The translations under genes and the position numbers were made by a program. A stretch of DNA of 64,000 bases from NCBI RefSeq assembly GCF_030505615.1, contig NZ_CP129992.1, positions 806,001-870,000 of the forward strand. The letters are read 5' to 3'. Shown in pieces: positions 9,257 through 18,599 of the stretch. The notes beneath the pieces were generated by a model. It ran no database searches. It was given only the letters and a program-made list of their open reading frames with translations, and was not told the origin of the DNA. The DNA is from Salinibaculum rarum (GTDB taxonomy: Archaea > Halobacteriota > Halobacteria > Halobacteriales > Haloarculaceae). Every line of letters begins with the position of its first letter. Position 1 is the stretch's first letter.

Positions 9257-10825
9257 TTACTGCTCTGTCAACCGTTTGGTGGCCGCGTCTATCTCCTGGA
9301 TTTTCGCCTTCTGCTCTTCGTTGGCAGCGGCGACCGACTGGACTTCTTCGGCGACTTCCTCGGCCTGGTCGACCAGTTCGTCGAGCATGCTCGCGACCTG
9401 CTCGGAACTGACTGCCTGGTCGTCGGTGGCGGCCGACACCTCCTCGATACCCTGTCTCGTCTCCCTGACTGCCTGCACGATGTCTGCCAGACTGTCCATT
9501 GCCGCTTCGACCCGCTCGATACCCTCGCTCACCTGGTCGGTCGCAGTCGACAGATTCGTCACCGTATCCTCGGTTTCGTCCTGAATCTGACCGACCATCC
9601 GCTCGATGTCGCTGGCGTGGTCCTGGGATTCCTCGGCGAGGGACTTGACCTCGTTTGCGACGACAGCGAAGCCATCGCCGGCTTCACCGGCGCGTGCGGC
9701 CTCGATGGAGGCGTTCAGTGCGAGCATGTTGGTCTGCTCTGCGATGTCGTTGATGACCTCGACGATTTCGTCGATTTCGCCCACGCGCGCCTGGAGATTG
9801 TCCACGTCGCTTGCCACGTCTTCGACGGCCTCACCGACGCCGTCGATTGCCTCGACGGCGGCGTCGGCCGACTCTTTGCCGTCCTCGGCGAGGCGTTCGG
9901 CCTTCTTGCTGGTGTCCTCGACTTCGTCGGCGGTAGAGGCGATTTCCTCGACGGTGGCGCTCATGTTCGACACTTCGCTTGTCACCTCCCGGATGCGGTC
10001 GGACTGGTCTTCGGCCAGCCCGGAAATCTGTGCGGCACTGTCCGCGACGCTGCTCGCGGACGCGTTGATCTCTGCAATCGGCTCCTCGACGTCGGCTTCG
10101 AACTCGTTCATCAGCCGCTTCCGCTTCTCGATGGCCTCCTCGAGTTCCTGGCTGTAGGAGTGGATGTAGGTGTCTGCGACCACCTGCATGTCGAGGTTGA
10201 TAATGCGCAGCACCGACAGTACGTCCCGGAAGCCGTCCTGGATTTCCCGCTGGACGGTCGACCTGAGCTCATCCCGGTCGATGGTGATGCTCTCGCCTTG
10301 CTGGGTGGCGGTCCCGCCGTCAGTCGCGGCACCGGCCGTCTCGGTGATGGCGTCGACGACGTTGTCCTCGACGCGCTCGGAGAGCAGATCAAAGATGAGG
10401 TCATAATAGACACCGTACTGGCCGATGTAGTGTTTCATCGGCATCTCCAGCAGGTCGTGAATCTTCCCGATGCGGGCCCGATTCCGGAAGTACTCCCGGC
10501 CGTACTCCCCGTCGGCGAGGGTCACCAGGTACGCCCGCTGGGTCTCTTTGAGCTGATCGACGGCCTTCTCTGAGCGGCCGATGACCTCGGTGGTCTGCTC
10601 GTAGCTGGTCAGGTTCTCGTAGAAATCCTCTGCGACGGCGTCCGCGTTGGCCTCGAAGAGGTCCTGCAGGTCGGCGAGTCGTCGTGCGTCCTCCTCGTCG
10701 AAGCCGATGTAATCCTTTCGCCACTCGATTTCCTCGGCATCGATATCACACTCGTCGAGCAGTTCATCCGCGTCGACGAGGTGGTTTAGACCCCCGTCCC
10801 CAAACCGGTCCGCGTAATTTGTCAT
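9257..10825 (-). CDS. hemAT: HemAT: heme-based globin-coupled aerotaxis transducer
   Basis: This 522-residue soluble sensor has an N-terminal globin-coupled sensor domain (about 30-190), with the proximal heme ligand predicted at His123 in [20 protein letters not shown] linker with [17 protein letters not shown] and a methyl-accepting signalling domain follow, with the conserved hairpin tip around [20 protein letters not shown]. No transmembrane helix is present. The family binds O2 and signals to CheA/CheW, giving an aerophobic or aerophilic response. The ATG at 10823-10825 is preferred over a GTG two codons upstream because a TATATA box lies about 28 bp away, indicating a leaderless transcript. 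Confidence 0.93.
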   Translation of the reverse strand: MTNYADRFGDGGLNHLVDADELLDECDIDAEEIEWRKDYIGFDEEDARRLADLQDLFEANADAVAEDFYENLTSYEQTTEVIGRSEKAVDQLKETQRAYLVTLADGEYGREYFRNRARIGKIHDLLEMPMKHYIGQYGVYYDLIFDLLSERVEDNVVDAITETAGAATDGGTATQQGESITIDRDELRSTVQREIQDGFRDVLSVLRIINLDMQVVADTYIHSYSQELEEAIEKRKRLMNEFEADVEEPIAEINASASSVADSAAQISGLAEDQSDRIREVTSEVSNMSATVEEIASTADEVEDTSKKAERLAEDGKESADAAVEAIDGVGEAVEDVASDVDNLQARVGEIDEIVEVINDIAEQTNMLALNASIEAARAGEAGDGFAVVANEVKSLAEESQDHASDIERMVGQIQDETEDTVTNLSTATDQVSEGIERVEAAMDSLADIVQAVRETRQGIEEVSAATDDQAVSSEQVASMLDELVDQAEEVAEEVQSVAAANEEQKAKIQEIDAATKRLTEQ

Positions 10826-10848
10826 GTGCACGTTTCACCCGGTAGCGG

Positions 10849-10857
10849 CATATATAT
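10849..10857 (-). promoter_or_regulatory. TATA box of hemAT
   Basis: A TATATATG core on the minus strand is centred about 28 bp upstream of the hemAT ATG. This is the archaeal spacing for transcription beginning at or next to the start codon. Confidence 0.65.
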
Positions 10858-10939
10858 TCGGTTGTAGCTTTAGACACATGTTCTGCGCGCTCACGGGACA
10901 AACCAACACCCTTTCTACCGCGTCGTATCACTCTCCAGT

Positions 10940-11668
10940 ATGTTCCCGGCATTCGAGGTCGTTCCTGCGGTCGACATGCAGGACGGGCAGGTGGTCCAGC
11001 TGGTCGGTGGCGAACGCGGCACCGAGAAGACCTACGGCGACCCCGTCGAGGCCGCCCAGCGGTGGGTCGAGGCCGGCGCCGAGACGCTCCACCTCGTCGA
11101 CCTCGACGGTGCCTTCGAGGGCGAGCGGGCAAACGCCGACGCAATCGATGCCATCCACAGTGCTGTCGACGTCGACACCCAACTCGGCGGCGGCATCCGA
11201 ACCGCCGAGGGCGCGATGGACCTCCTCTCGCGTGGCCTCGACCGCGTCATCCTCGGGACGGCGGCCGTCGAGAACCCCGACATCGTCGCGGACATCAGCG
11301 AGGCGTACCCCGGGTCGGTGATGGTCAGCCTCGACGCGAAAGACGGCGAAGTCGTCGTCTCGGGGTGGACCGAGGGCACGGGACTGGACCCCGCCGAAGC
11401 CGCCACGCGCTACGAGGAGCTGGGTGCGGGCGCGATTCTCTTTACTGACGTCGACGTCGAGGGCCAACTGGAGGGTGTCCGGACCGACCCCGTCCGTCGC
11501 ATCGTCGAGGCGGTCGACATTCCGGTCGTCGCCAGCGGCGGCGTGGCGACTATCGAGGACATCCGGGCGCTGAAAGACGCAGGCGCGGCGGCCGTCGTCG
11601 TCGGCAGCGCACTCTACGAGGGGGCGTTCACGCTCGCCGACGCCCAGCGTGCGGCCGACGAATCCTGA
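10940..11668 (+). CDS. hisA: ProFAR isomerase HisA
   Basis: HisA isomerises ProFAR to PRFAR, the fourth step of histidine synthesis. It is a 242-residue half-barrel-duplicated TIM barrel. Visible signatures are the catalytic-region VVPAVDMQDGQVVQL with Asp12, LHLVDLDGAFEG, the phosphate-binding LGGGIRT, and the second-half Asp in FTDVDVEGQLEG followed by VVASGGVATIEDI. The length is standard. It is transcribed away from hemAT and is separated from hisB by a small opposing gene. Confidence 0.95.
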   Translation: MFPAFEVVPAVDMQDGQVVQLVGGERGTEKTYGDPVEAAQRWVEAGAETLHLVDLDGAFEGERANADAIDAIHSAVDVDTQLGGGIRTAEGAMDLLSRGLDRVILGTAAVENPDIVADISEAYPGSVMVSLDAKDGEVVVSGWTEGTGLDPAEAATRYEELGAGAILFTDVDVEGQLEGVRTDPVRRIVEAVDIPVVASGGVATIEDIRALKDAGAAAVVVGSALYEGAFTLADAQRAADES

Positions 11669-11676
11669 CTGAGCAC

Positions 11677-11841
11677 CTACCGCGTCGCCGGTCCCCCCGG
11701 TTCGATGAACTGCGGGAGGATGAGCGCGTAGGCACCGCCGGCGACCAAAAGCGCGCCGACCGTCGCGGTCGCCGCCGTCGTGAAAAGCAGGATGCCGGCC
11801 AGGATAGCCAGCAGTGCGACCGCTTCGAGCGTACTCTCCAT
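11677..11841 (-). CDS. Small two-helix membrane protein between hisA and hisB
   Basis: From the ATG at 11839-11841 the product is 54 residues: a short N terminus, two hydrophobic helices (AVALLAILAGILLF and GALLVAGGAYALIL) and a PGGPATR tail. Alternative starts at 11868 or 11892 add a polar N terminus. No motif is recognised. It runs opposite to hisA and hisB. The hydrophobic pattern and codon usage support coding, but function is unknown. Confidence 0.6.
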   Translation of the reverse strand: MESTLEAVALLAILAGILLFTTAATATVGALLVAGGAYALILPQFIEPGGPATR

Positions 11842-11966
11842 ACGAGAGGCGTTGTCGGGCACGGGCATATAGCTCCGGCAGACGGGCGTCACGCGGTCGT
11901 CAGACGGCGGTTATCCTCTCCTGTCTCAGCACAATCCCCAAATAGGCGGCCCGCCACGAGTCGAGT

Positions 11967-12554
11967 ATGACCGACCGGACCGCCGCAGTCACGCGCGAGA
12001 CGGCCGAGACCGACATCGAGGTCACGCTCGACCTCGACGGCGACGGCGACACTACCGTCGACACCGGCATCGGCTTTTTCGACCACATGCTCGATTCGTT
12101 TGCCACACACGGCCTGTTCGACCTCACGGTCCAGTGTGACGGCGACCTGGACATCGACGACCACCACACCGTCGAGGACGTGGGTATCACCATCGGCGAC
12201 GCTCTCGACGAGGCGCTGGGCGACAAGCGCGGTATCTCTCGCTTTGCCGACCGCAAAGTGCCGATGGACGAGGCCGCCGCCGAAATCGTCGTGGACATCT
12301 CCGGCCGTCCGTACTTTGCCTTCGAGGGCGAGTTCTCCCAGGAGTCGGTCGGCGGGATGACAAGCTACATGGCCCGCCACTTCCTGCGCTCGCTCTCGAC
12401 GAACGCCGGACTGACTCTTCACGCAAGCGTCACCGGGGAGAACGCCCACCACGAAATCGAGGCGCTGTTCAAGGGACTGGCCCGCGCACTCGACGACGCG
12501 ACCCGCATCGACGAACGCCGTGCGGACGCTCCGAGCACCAAGGGCGAATTATAG
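11967..12554 (+). CDS. hisB: Imidazoleglycerol-phosphate dehydratase
   Basis: HisB dehydrates IGP to imidazole-acetol phosphate. The 195-residue single-domain protein has both metal-binding repeats: [13 protein letters not shown] with [11 protein letters not shown] in the first half, and [11 protein letters not shown] with [17 protein letters not shown] in the second. There is no fused histidinol phosphatase, as expected in archaea. The stop is directly followed by the ATG of the ACT-domain gene, so the two are almost certainly cotranscribed. Confidence 0.95.
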   Translation: MTDRTAAVTRETAETDIEVTLDLDGDGDTTVDTGIGFFDHMLDSFATHGLFDLTVQCDGDLDIDDHHTVEDVGITIGDALDEALGDKRGISRFADRKVPMDEAAAEIVVDISGRPYFAFEGEFSQESVGGMTSYMARHFLRSLSTNAGLTLHASVTGENAHHEIEALFKGLARALDDATRIDERRADAPSTKGEL

Positions 12555-13058
12555 ATGTTCGCGGAAATCATGGAGAAGTTCTCGGATTCGCCCAGCCAAC
12601 AGCGGGTGATTCGCCTGCTGCTCGAACGGGGCTTCTCCGTCAACGACGAGGGCCGGGTCGTCTCGGGCGGCATCGAGATACCAAACACCGGCATCGCCCG
12701 CGAAGTCGACGTGGACCGCCGGGTCGTCGACGCCACCACCGACGCCATCCTCGCTGACGACGAACTCCGCCCCATCTTCCAGAACATCTCCGCGATTCCG
12801 AGCCTGATGGACCTTGCACCGGTCCTTGACCTGACGGTACTCACAGTGGCGGTCCGGGACGCCGAGGAATCGGGCATCGTCGCTACCGTCACCGGGGCTA
12901 TTGCCGACCGCGGCATCTCGATTCGCCAGACGATCAGTGAGGACCCGGAGTTCACCGACGAGCCGCGGCTGTACGTCATCACCGACGACCCGCTGCCGGG
13001 TGACCTCCTCAACGACATCAAGGCGATGGACTTCGTCCACCGCATCGAATTAGAGTGA
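12555..13058 (+). CDS. ACT-domain amino-acid-responsive protein (COG2061-like)
   Basis: This 167-residue protein has an N-terminal winged-helix-like segment (SPSQQRVIRLLLERGFSVN) and a C-terminal ACT domain (about 93-167: LTVLTVAVRDAEESGIVATVTGAIADRG). The family has been described as a predicted allosteric regulator of homoserine dehydrogenase, or a transcription-type sensor; no substrate is shown here. It abuts hisB with no gap and overlaps the next ferredoxin gene by 4 bp (GTGA), so it sits inside an operon. Confidence 0.82.
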   Translation: MFAEIMEKFSDSPSQQRVIRLLLERGFSVNDEGRVVSGGIEIPNTGIAREVDVDRRVVDATTDAILADDELRPIFQNISAIPSLMDLAPVLDLTVLTVAVRDAEESGIVATVTGAIADRGISIRQTISEDPEFTDEPRLYVITDDPLPGDLLNDIKAMDFVHRIELE

Positions 13059-13378
13059 CCGAGACCGTTCGGGTCGTCGTCCACCACGGCGACGCGACCG
13101 AGACGCTGGCCGTCGAGCACGGCACCGGCCTCCGAGATGCGCTCCGTGCGGCCGACATCTCACCACACAGCAAGGCCGGCCGCCGTCTCAACTGCGGCGG
13201 CCGCGGGCTCTGTGCGACCTGTGGCGTCCGCGTCCTCGATGCCGACCCCGCGCCCGAACACTGGCACGACGACCTCGCCGACCGCTTTGGCTATCCGCGT
13301 CTCTCCTGTCAGATTCGCGTGACCGACCCCATCGAGATTCGGATTCCCGAGAAACTAGTGTGGGGTGGCCGCGCGTGA
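13055..13378 (+). CDS. [2Fe-2S] ferredoxin, short form
   Basis: This 107-residue ferredoxin has plant-type cluster spacing in CGGRGLCATCGV with a distal cysteine in PRLSCQIRV. It differs from the larger ferredoxin at 8463 by lacking the acidic insertion. The start is a GTG at 13055-13057 that overlaps the upstream TGA by three bases, and its end overlaps the next gene by 14 bp, so translation is likely coupled. Redox partner unknown. Confidence 0.9.
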   Translation: MTETVRVVVHHGDATETLAVEHGTGLRDALRAADISPHSKAGRRLNCGGRGLCATCGVRVLDADPAPEHWHDDLADRFGYPRLSCQIRVTDPIEIRIPEKLVWGGRA

Positions 13379-14027
13379 CGAAACCCACAAATCCGCCGCT
13401 GTCGAACGCCCGGCCGTGACAGAGGCCTTCCGAACCGTCGCCGGACGCGGGCAGGCCCGCTTCGAAATCTCGGGCTCCGAGTTTATCGGCCACGTCGCGC
13501 CCGCCCACTCTGTCGACGAGGCCGAGGACTTTATCGACGCCATCAGCGAGGAGTACGCCGACGCGACCCACAACGTCCCCGCGTATCGCGTCCGCGCCCA
13601 ACCGCTCCGGGAGTGGGCGAGCGACGCCGACGAACCCAGCGGCTCGGCCGGCAAACCCGCGTTGAACGTCCTCCAGCAGGAAGCCATCGAGAACGTCGTC
13701 GCCGTCGTCACCCGCTACTACGGCGGGACGAAACTCGGCGTCGGCGGCCTCGCCCGCGCGTACTCGCGTGGTGTCAAAGACGCCCTCGACGACGCCGGCA
13801 TCGTCGAGGAGGTGCCCCACGAGCAGTTCTCCGTCACTGTCGAGTACGACGATTCGGGCTCGGTCCGGGGCCTCCTCGAATCCGCGGAGTGTGAGTTCGA
13901 GGCCGCCTACGAGGCGGAGGTCCGCTTCGAAGTCCGTGCGCCGGAGGCCAGCGCCGCCGACCTCCGTGACCGCATCCGCAGCGCGACCAGCGGCCGAGCG
14001 ACACTTGCCGGTGATTTCGACAACTGA
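13365..14027 (+). CDS. IMPACT/YigZ-family protein (UPF0029)
   Basis: This 220-residue protein has the YigZ/IMPACT core: EFIGHVAPAHSVDEAEDFI, ATHNVPAYRV, SGSAGKPALNVL and VVTRYYGGTKLGVGGLARAY. A C-terminal ferredoxin-like (DUF1949-type) half covers about 140-220. The eukaryotic homologue regulates Gcn2; the archaeal role is not established. The start is a GTG at 13365 inside the ferredoxin gene. It is the last gene of the hisB-ACT-ferredoxin run. Confidence 0.9.
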   Translation: MAARDETHKSAAVERPAVTEAFRTVAGRGQARFEISGSEFIGHVAPAHSVDEAEDFIDAISEEYADATHNVPAYRVRAQPLREWASDADEPSGSAGKPALNVLQQEAIENVVAVVTRYYGGTKLGVGGLARAYSRGVKDALDDAGIVEEVPHEQFSVTVEYDDSGSVRGLLESAECEFEAAYEAEVRFEVRAPEASAADLRDRIRSATSGRATLAGDFDN

Positions 14028-14185
14028 CTAGCACGCGGTCTTCGAGAGCGGTGTGCCAGCACGGAACAAGACTTCTGTTGGAGATTGGGTCCGGCTGCTG
14101 TCTGTCGAATCTCCAGTCGAAGGAAAGGGGTTCAACGAACGTCGAAATCTCCGCCAGCAGGGTGGACGACCGGGCACCCGGAAGC
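14028..14185. other. Intergenic 158 bp between convergent genes
   Basis: This region between the IMPACT-family gene and upp holds no reading frame I can support. It contains two GAAATCTCC/GAATCTCC-like repeats but no convincing RNA structure. Confidence 0.4.
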
Positions 14186-14860
14186 TCAGTTGGTCCCGAA
14201 CGCGCGGTCGCCGGCGTCACCCAGGCCGGGGACGATGAAGCCGTGCTCGTCAAGGTGGTCGTCGATACCGACGGTTAGTAGTTTTGCTTCGGGGAACGCC
14301 TCGCCCACCCGCTCCAGTCCCGACGGCGCACTGACCGCAGAGAGGACAAAGAGGTTCTCCGGGGTGGGCGTGCCGTGGGTCAGTTCTTCGAGGACCGCGA
14401 CCATCGTGCTTCCGGTCGCGAGCATCGGGTCCGCGACGACGACCGTATCGTCCGGGCGAATCTCCGGGAGTTTGACGTACTGTACGTCGATGGGAAACTC
14501 GCCGTCGTCCTGTCCTGCGTCCTCGTCGCGACTGGCCGAGATGACTCCCTGGCGCGCTCTGGGAAACGCTTTCAACAGACCCTCGACGAAGGGTGTCGCC
14601 GCACGGAGGACGTTGACGACGACCACGTCGTCGAGGCCGGTGATACGGTCCCCGCGGGTTTCGGTCAGCGGCGTCTCGACCGGCACCGACTCGGTCCCCA
14701 GGTGAGTATCTGCCAGTTCGTACCCGCAGATGCGACCGAGTTTGACCAGTCCTTTGCGAAACTCGGTCTGTCCCGTCTCGACACTGCGAAGTTCGGTTAG
14801 CGTGTGCTGTGCCAGCGCGTGTGTCACCACTGACGCGTGCTCGCGCGATTCGATTGCCAT
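14186..14860 (-). CDS. upp: Uracil phosphoribosyltransferase
   Basis: Upp converts uracil and PRPP to UMP in pyrimidine salvage. The roughly 224-residue protein has the PRPP-binding loop [14 protein letters not shown] near residue 150, [21 protein letters not shown] near 88, and the uracil-binding C-terminal segment [16 protein letters not shown] favour the ATG at 14858-14860 (MAIESREH); another in-frame start lies three codons upstream. It complements pyrE elsewhere in the window. Confidence 0.95.
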   Translation of the reverse strand: MAIESREHASVVTHALAQHTLTELRSVETGQTEFRKGLVKLGRICGYELADTHLGTESVPVETPLTETRGDRITGLDDVVVVNVLRAATPFVEGLLKAFPRARQGVISASRDEDAGQDDGEFPIDVQYVKLPEIRPDDTVVVADPMLATGSTMVAVLEELTHGTPTPENLFVLSAVSAPSGLERVGEAFPEAKLLTVGIDDHLDEHGFIVPGLGDAGDRAFGTN

Positions 14861-14891
14861 ACCGGACACTTGACCGGTCCGCCCAAATATC

Positions 14892-15587
14892 TCAGGGCTC
14901 CGGCGTCTCGACGCCCAGTTCTGACAGGAGCGTCCGCGCGGCCGTCCCGGAGGACGGCGGGCCGCGAGCGGTCACGAGGTCGCCGTCGACGGTGACGCTC
15001 GTCTCCTCCCCGAGTCTGGCGTTCCAGTTTCCGCCGGCCGCAACCACTTCGTCTTCGATCCAGTAGGGGAGCTTTCGGCCGTCGGTCAACCGCTCGGCCT
15101 CGTCGAGGAGTCCCTCCTCCCACGCGTTGGGGAAGCCGGTGACCTCGCGGCCGTCGACGAGGAAGTCGCCGCTCTCGTCGCGAGTAAAGGCGAGGATTCC
15201 GACCGCGTGACAGACGACGAGTGCTTTGCCGTCCTCGCCGGCGACGGCGTTCCGGAGGAGTCGGCGGGCGTGCTGGTCCTGGTTGATGTCCCATACGGTC
15301 CCGTGGCCGCCGGGGAAGACGACGGCGTCGAACGCTTCGGCTGTTGGTTCGGCCAGGGGAACCGGGTCGTTCAGCCGCTCGTCCGTCTCGTCGACCGTCT
15401 TGACGCGTTCGGCGGTCTCCTCGCCGACCTCGTCGGGGTCGATAGACCGCTTGTCGACGACGGGCGGGTCGCCACTCGGTGTCGCGACTGTGATGTCGAC
15501 GCCCGCCGCGTCGAGTGTCTGGAGTGGCTCGATACACTCCTCTCCCCAGTACCCGTGTTCGCTGACGACGAATAGTGCAGATGGCAT
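14892..15587 (-). CDS. DJ-1/PfpI superfamily protein (type 1 glutamine-amidotransferase fold)
   Basis: The product is 231 residues from the ATG at 15585-15587. The nucleophile elbow [11 protein letters not shown] carries the conserved Cys, and the [13 protein letters not shown] loop is also present, as in Hsp31/DJ-1-type proteins. Family members act as chaperones, deglycases or proteases; which applies here cannot be read. A longer in-frame start adds a non-conserved leader. It is co-directional with upp, with a gap of about 30 bp. Confidence 0.88.
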   Translation of the reverse strand: MPSALFVVSEHGYWGEECIEPLQTLDAAGVDITVATPSGDPPVVDKRSIDPDEVGEETAERVKTVDETDERLNDPVPLAEPTAEAFDAVVFPGGHGTVWDINQDQHARRLLRNAVAGEDGKALVVCHAVGILAFTRDESGDFLVDGREVTGFPNAWEEGLLDEAERLTDGRKLPYWIEDEVVAAGGNWNARLGEETSVTVDGDLVTARGPPSSGTAARTLLSELGVETPEP

Positions 15588-15644
15588 CACGCAGTCTTCG
15601 CACCGAACGGGCAAAAGCGTCGGCATGGTCCGGACCGAAACCCG

Positions 15645-17615
15645 TCAGCGCAGCGAACAGTCGACTGCCGATGGCGGGAGTGTGGCGTCCGACCCGGCCA
15701 CGCGGGCCAGTGGAGTGCCCGGCTGGATAGCCGCCTGCCAGTCGCTTCGGCTGGCCGGGACCACCGGCGCGACGGTCACGTCGGAGCGGGCCTGGTTGTT
15801 GAACGCCTGGAAACTGTACCCGCCGGGGCCTTTGGGCGTGTCCTCGACGGTCATCCCGGACAGTCCGTCGACGACCGCCTCGCTCGTCGACTGCCCCTGC
15901 TGTTCGATGGCCTGGACGAGCGCCGAGCCAGCGGTGAAGGCGCTCCCGCCGAAGGTGTCGGGGACCGTCCCGTAGATGTCCGTGTGGGCGTTGACAAACC
16001 AGTCGTTGACCCGATTGTCGAACTGGTTCCAGTGATAGCGCGTGACGAACGGACCGACGTTCGCCTCGCGCACGTCCTGCGCCGTGAAGTTCGAGCCGAG
16101 TGTCTCTTCGAGAACCGACTCCACGCCGTCGAGTCCTGCCGCCGTCCAGAAGGTGCTGAGAAACTGTGCGTCCGACCCGGCCGCGAGAAACGCCCGGAGG
16201 AACGACGCCTGCGCACTGGGGACGAGTCCGCTGATGATGGCGTCTGCGCCTGCACTCTCTGCGGCTTCGAGTGGCCTGTCCCAGCTGTTGTTCCCCAGCC
16301 GAACGAACTCTTCGGAGACGACGTCGACGTTCCCGGCCGTCAGCGTCTCTCGGCAGTTGCTGACCCACTCCCGGCCCCAGGCGTAGTCGTTGCCGACGAG
16401 CGCGACCTGTTCGAGGCCCGTCTCCTCGACGACGTACTGTGCGCTCGCGCGAGCCGTCATCGCCGACGTGGCCGTCGTCCGGAAGACGAACTCGCTGCAG
16501 GACCCGCCAGTGAGGTCGGCCGTCGTCGCCGGACAGACCACGAACGGCACCCGTGACTGCTCGGCGAGTTCACGCACCGCCATCGCTGTCGCCCCCGTTC
16601 CACCGCCGACGAGCACGTCGACGTCTTCGTCGGTGACGAGACTCCTCGCGGCCGCTCTGGCCCGGCTCGGGTCCGCTTCGATGTCGCGTACGAGAACGCG
16701 AACGGGCCACTCGCCCACCGTGAGTTCGTACTCACCCGGCCCGTCCCACGCCGGGGGAGCGGTCCCGGCCTTGTACGCCAGGCCGGAGAACAGGCCGTTG
16801 GTCACCTGTGGGCCGTATCCCGCGACCGGCCCGGAGAGGTTCACCAGCGCACCGATTCGGAGCCCGGCCGTTTCCTCGCCGACGCTCCCGCTTTCGCTGG
16901 CCAGCGTCGCGGAGTCCTGGCCGGACTCCCAGAGTACCTGCACCGAGTACTCCGAGGCGGCGCCGACCGTGACACGGTCGCCGGCGGTGACCGCCGGTTC
17001 GCCGCCACTCTGCCCGCTGGCTGACCCGCCCAGCTCTTCCCAGCTTCCGGTCCGTGCGAGCCCGTCCCCGTACACAAACAGGTTGCTCGCGACGACTGTG
17101 TCGCCGGCCTCGTGTGTTATCGTCAGCGTCCCGTCGTCGCTGTTGTGCGTAATCTCGAACGATACCTGAGGCACGTACTCGGGGCCATCGTCCGCTAACT
17201 GCACGGTGTCCCAGACGGTCCACACTCTGTTCGACCGTCGCAGTTCCAGGCCGAGTTCGTTGTCGCGCTCGTTCCCGTCGACGACGAACTGAACGGCGAG
17301 CCGGACCGTCGCGGTGTCGCCGCTTTCGTCGACGACCTCGCTCTCTTCGATGCTGGCGTCGTCGAGTTCTTGGTTCTCGAAATCTATGTCGCGGAGCGGA
17401 GAGTCCGGATGCAACAGCGTCGTCGCGGTGTCGTCATCGCCGGCCAGTGCCGCGAAAACGAACTCTTCGGCCAGTTCGAGACGCGGGTCACCGTCGTCTT
17501 CCGGGGTCTGCTCGTCTGACTGGCCTGTCTGGTCTGTCTCGTCGAGTACGCCCTCACACCCTGCCAGTCCGACGGCAGCGGCGAGACTCGCAGTCAGATA
17601 GGTGCGGCGTCGCAT
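15645..17615 (-). CDS. Three-domain Tat lipoprotein with a LivJ-type binding domain
   Basis: This 656-residue secreted lipoprotein starts with a twin-arginine signal (RRRTYL) and a lipobox ending LAGC20. Residues about 45-140 resemble an NTF2-like stress domain. Residues about 147-240 resemble the beta-rich C-terminal domain of archaeal pilin-like proteins (THEAGDTVVASNLFVYGDG). Residues about 251-650 form a type I periplasmic-binding fold like branched-chain amino-acid receptors (LRIGALVNLSGPVAGYG). No permease or ATPase gene is adjacent, so it may work with a remote transporter or as a ligand sensor. The domain assignments before residue 250 are inferred from sequence pattern only. Confidence 0.82.
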   Translation of the reverse strand: MRRRTYLTASLAAAVGLAGCEGVLDETDQTGQSDEQTPEDDGDPRLELAEEFVFAALAGDDDTATTLLHPDSPLRDIDFENQELDDASIEESEVVDESGDTATVRLAVQFVVDGNERDNELGLELRRSNRVWTVWDTVQLADDGPEYVPQVSFEITHNSDDGTLTITHEAGDTVVASNLFVYGDGLARTGSWEELGGSASGQSGGEPAVTAGDRVTVGAASEYSVQVLWESGQDSATLASESGSVGEETAGLRIGALVNLSGPVAGYGPQVTNGLFSGLAYKAGTAPPAWDGPGEYELTVGEWPVRVLVRDIEADPSRARAAARSLVTDEDVDVLVGGGTGATAMAVRELAEQSRVPFVVCPATTADLTGGSCSEFVFRTTATSAMTARASAQYVVEETGLEQVALVGNDYAWGREWVSNCRETLTAGNVDVVSEEFVRLGNNSWDRPLEAAESAGADAIISGLVPSAQASFLRAFLAAGSDAQFLSTFWTAAGLDGVESVLEETLGSNFTAQDVREANVGPFVTRYHWNQFDNRVNDWFVNAHTDIYGTVPDTFGGSAFTAGSALVQAIEQQGQSTSEAVVDGLSGMTVEDTPKGPGGYSFQAFNNQARSDVTVAPVVPASRSDWQAAIQPGTPLARVAGSDATLPPSAVDCSLR

Positions 17616-17827
17616 ACCTGCTTATCAACAGACGGACAATTAATAGTGGCGGAATGTCGAAATCGGAGGGCTCTGACGGAAATACGGCCCGACGGGTCTG
17701 AACCGGTTCCGTCCTCGCAGTGTACCGTCCGGGCGGCACACTTATTCACATCGACTCCCTACACCGGAGCAACCGATGGGTTCGGGCACCGCAGCACCGA
17801 CTGTCACTCGACCCCGATTACTTACCT

Positions 17828-18544
17828 ATGGCTGATTTCGAAGAGAGCGTTTCGGGCTTCAAAGTCCGTGGTGACTGGGTTGATGCTGTCGAACACGGGG
17901 AGCGCATCGTTAGCGCGCTCCGGGAAATCGGCGAGGACGACGACGTCACCGTCGAGTCGGACGCACTCGAAGAGTTCGACGAGTGGCGGCCCAAGAGCCA
18001 CGAGCGTATCGACGAGGACGTCAGCGAGAAAACCGCAGAAAAGGCGAGCGTTGAGGAGGGCAAGGGCGAACAGGAGGGTGTCGACCCCGACGAGGACCTC
18101 CAGGCCGCCGGCGAAAAACTCGCGGAGTCCTACGAGAATCTCGACGAACCGGACGAGGCCGTCGACAAGTGGGGCGACAGCCTCGACCACGTCGCCCGAG
18201 CGGCCGACTCGGCCGGCCGGAAGGCGCTCCGTGCCGTCGAGGGGGCAGTTTACCGCAACGTGATGACACAGATTGCGCCCTACTATTTCGACAACGAACT
18301 CGTCAGCGCCAACCTCAAGCAGACCGGGCGCGGCGACGGCCCCGACTACGTCTTCGAGGTCGCTATCAACGACGACGACCTGAGCATTCGCGTCTCGAAC
18401 AAACTCGCGGACTTCGAGGAAGATCACGACCGCTGGCACGTCGACACCGAGAAGGTGACCGAGGCAGTCGAGGCCGCCGAAGGCGTCGAGGCACCTGAAC
18501 CCGAGCAGACTGCCGACGCCAAGACGACCTCGAACCCAGAATAA
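17828..18544 (+). CDS. Haloarchaeal acidic protein, DUF5828-like
   Basis: This 238-residue, highly acidic soluble protein begins MADFEESVSGFKVRGDW. A conserved C-terminal half contains AVYRNVMTQIAPYYFDNELVS and a beta-rich segment (YVFEVAINDDDLSIRVSN). The middle is a low-complexity Glu-rich helix. I recall this as a haloarchaeal DUF5828-type family; function unknown. The ATG at 17828 is preferred to an upstream in-frame extension because a cTTACC promoter-like stretch and the conserved sequence both begin here. Confidence 0.75.
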   Translation: MADFEESVSGFKVRGDWVDAVEHGERIVSALREIGEDDDVTVESDALEEFDEWRPKSHERIDEDVSEKTAEKASVEEGKGEQEGVDPDEDLQAAGEKLAESYENLDEPDEAVDKWGDSLDHVARAADSAGRKALRAVEGAVYRNVMTQIAPYYFDNELVSANLKQTGRGDGPDYVFEVAINDDDLSIRVSNKLADFEEDHDRWHVDTEKVTEAVEAAEGVEAPEPEQTADAKTTSNPE

Positions 18545-18599
18545 AGGCCCTCGATACCACGGCCAGACCGTTTCGACTCCACGGCCGTAACCCGATGTG

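Noticed and set aside
15645-17615. Complete branched-chain amino-acid ABC transporter
   Set aside because: Only a receptor-like lipoprotein is present; flanking genes are a DJ-1 protein and a DUF5828-like protein, not permeases or ATPases.
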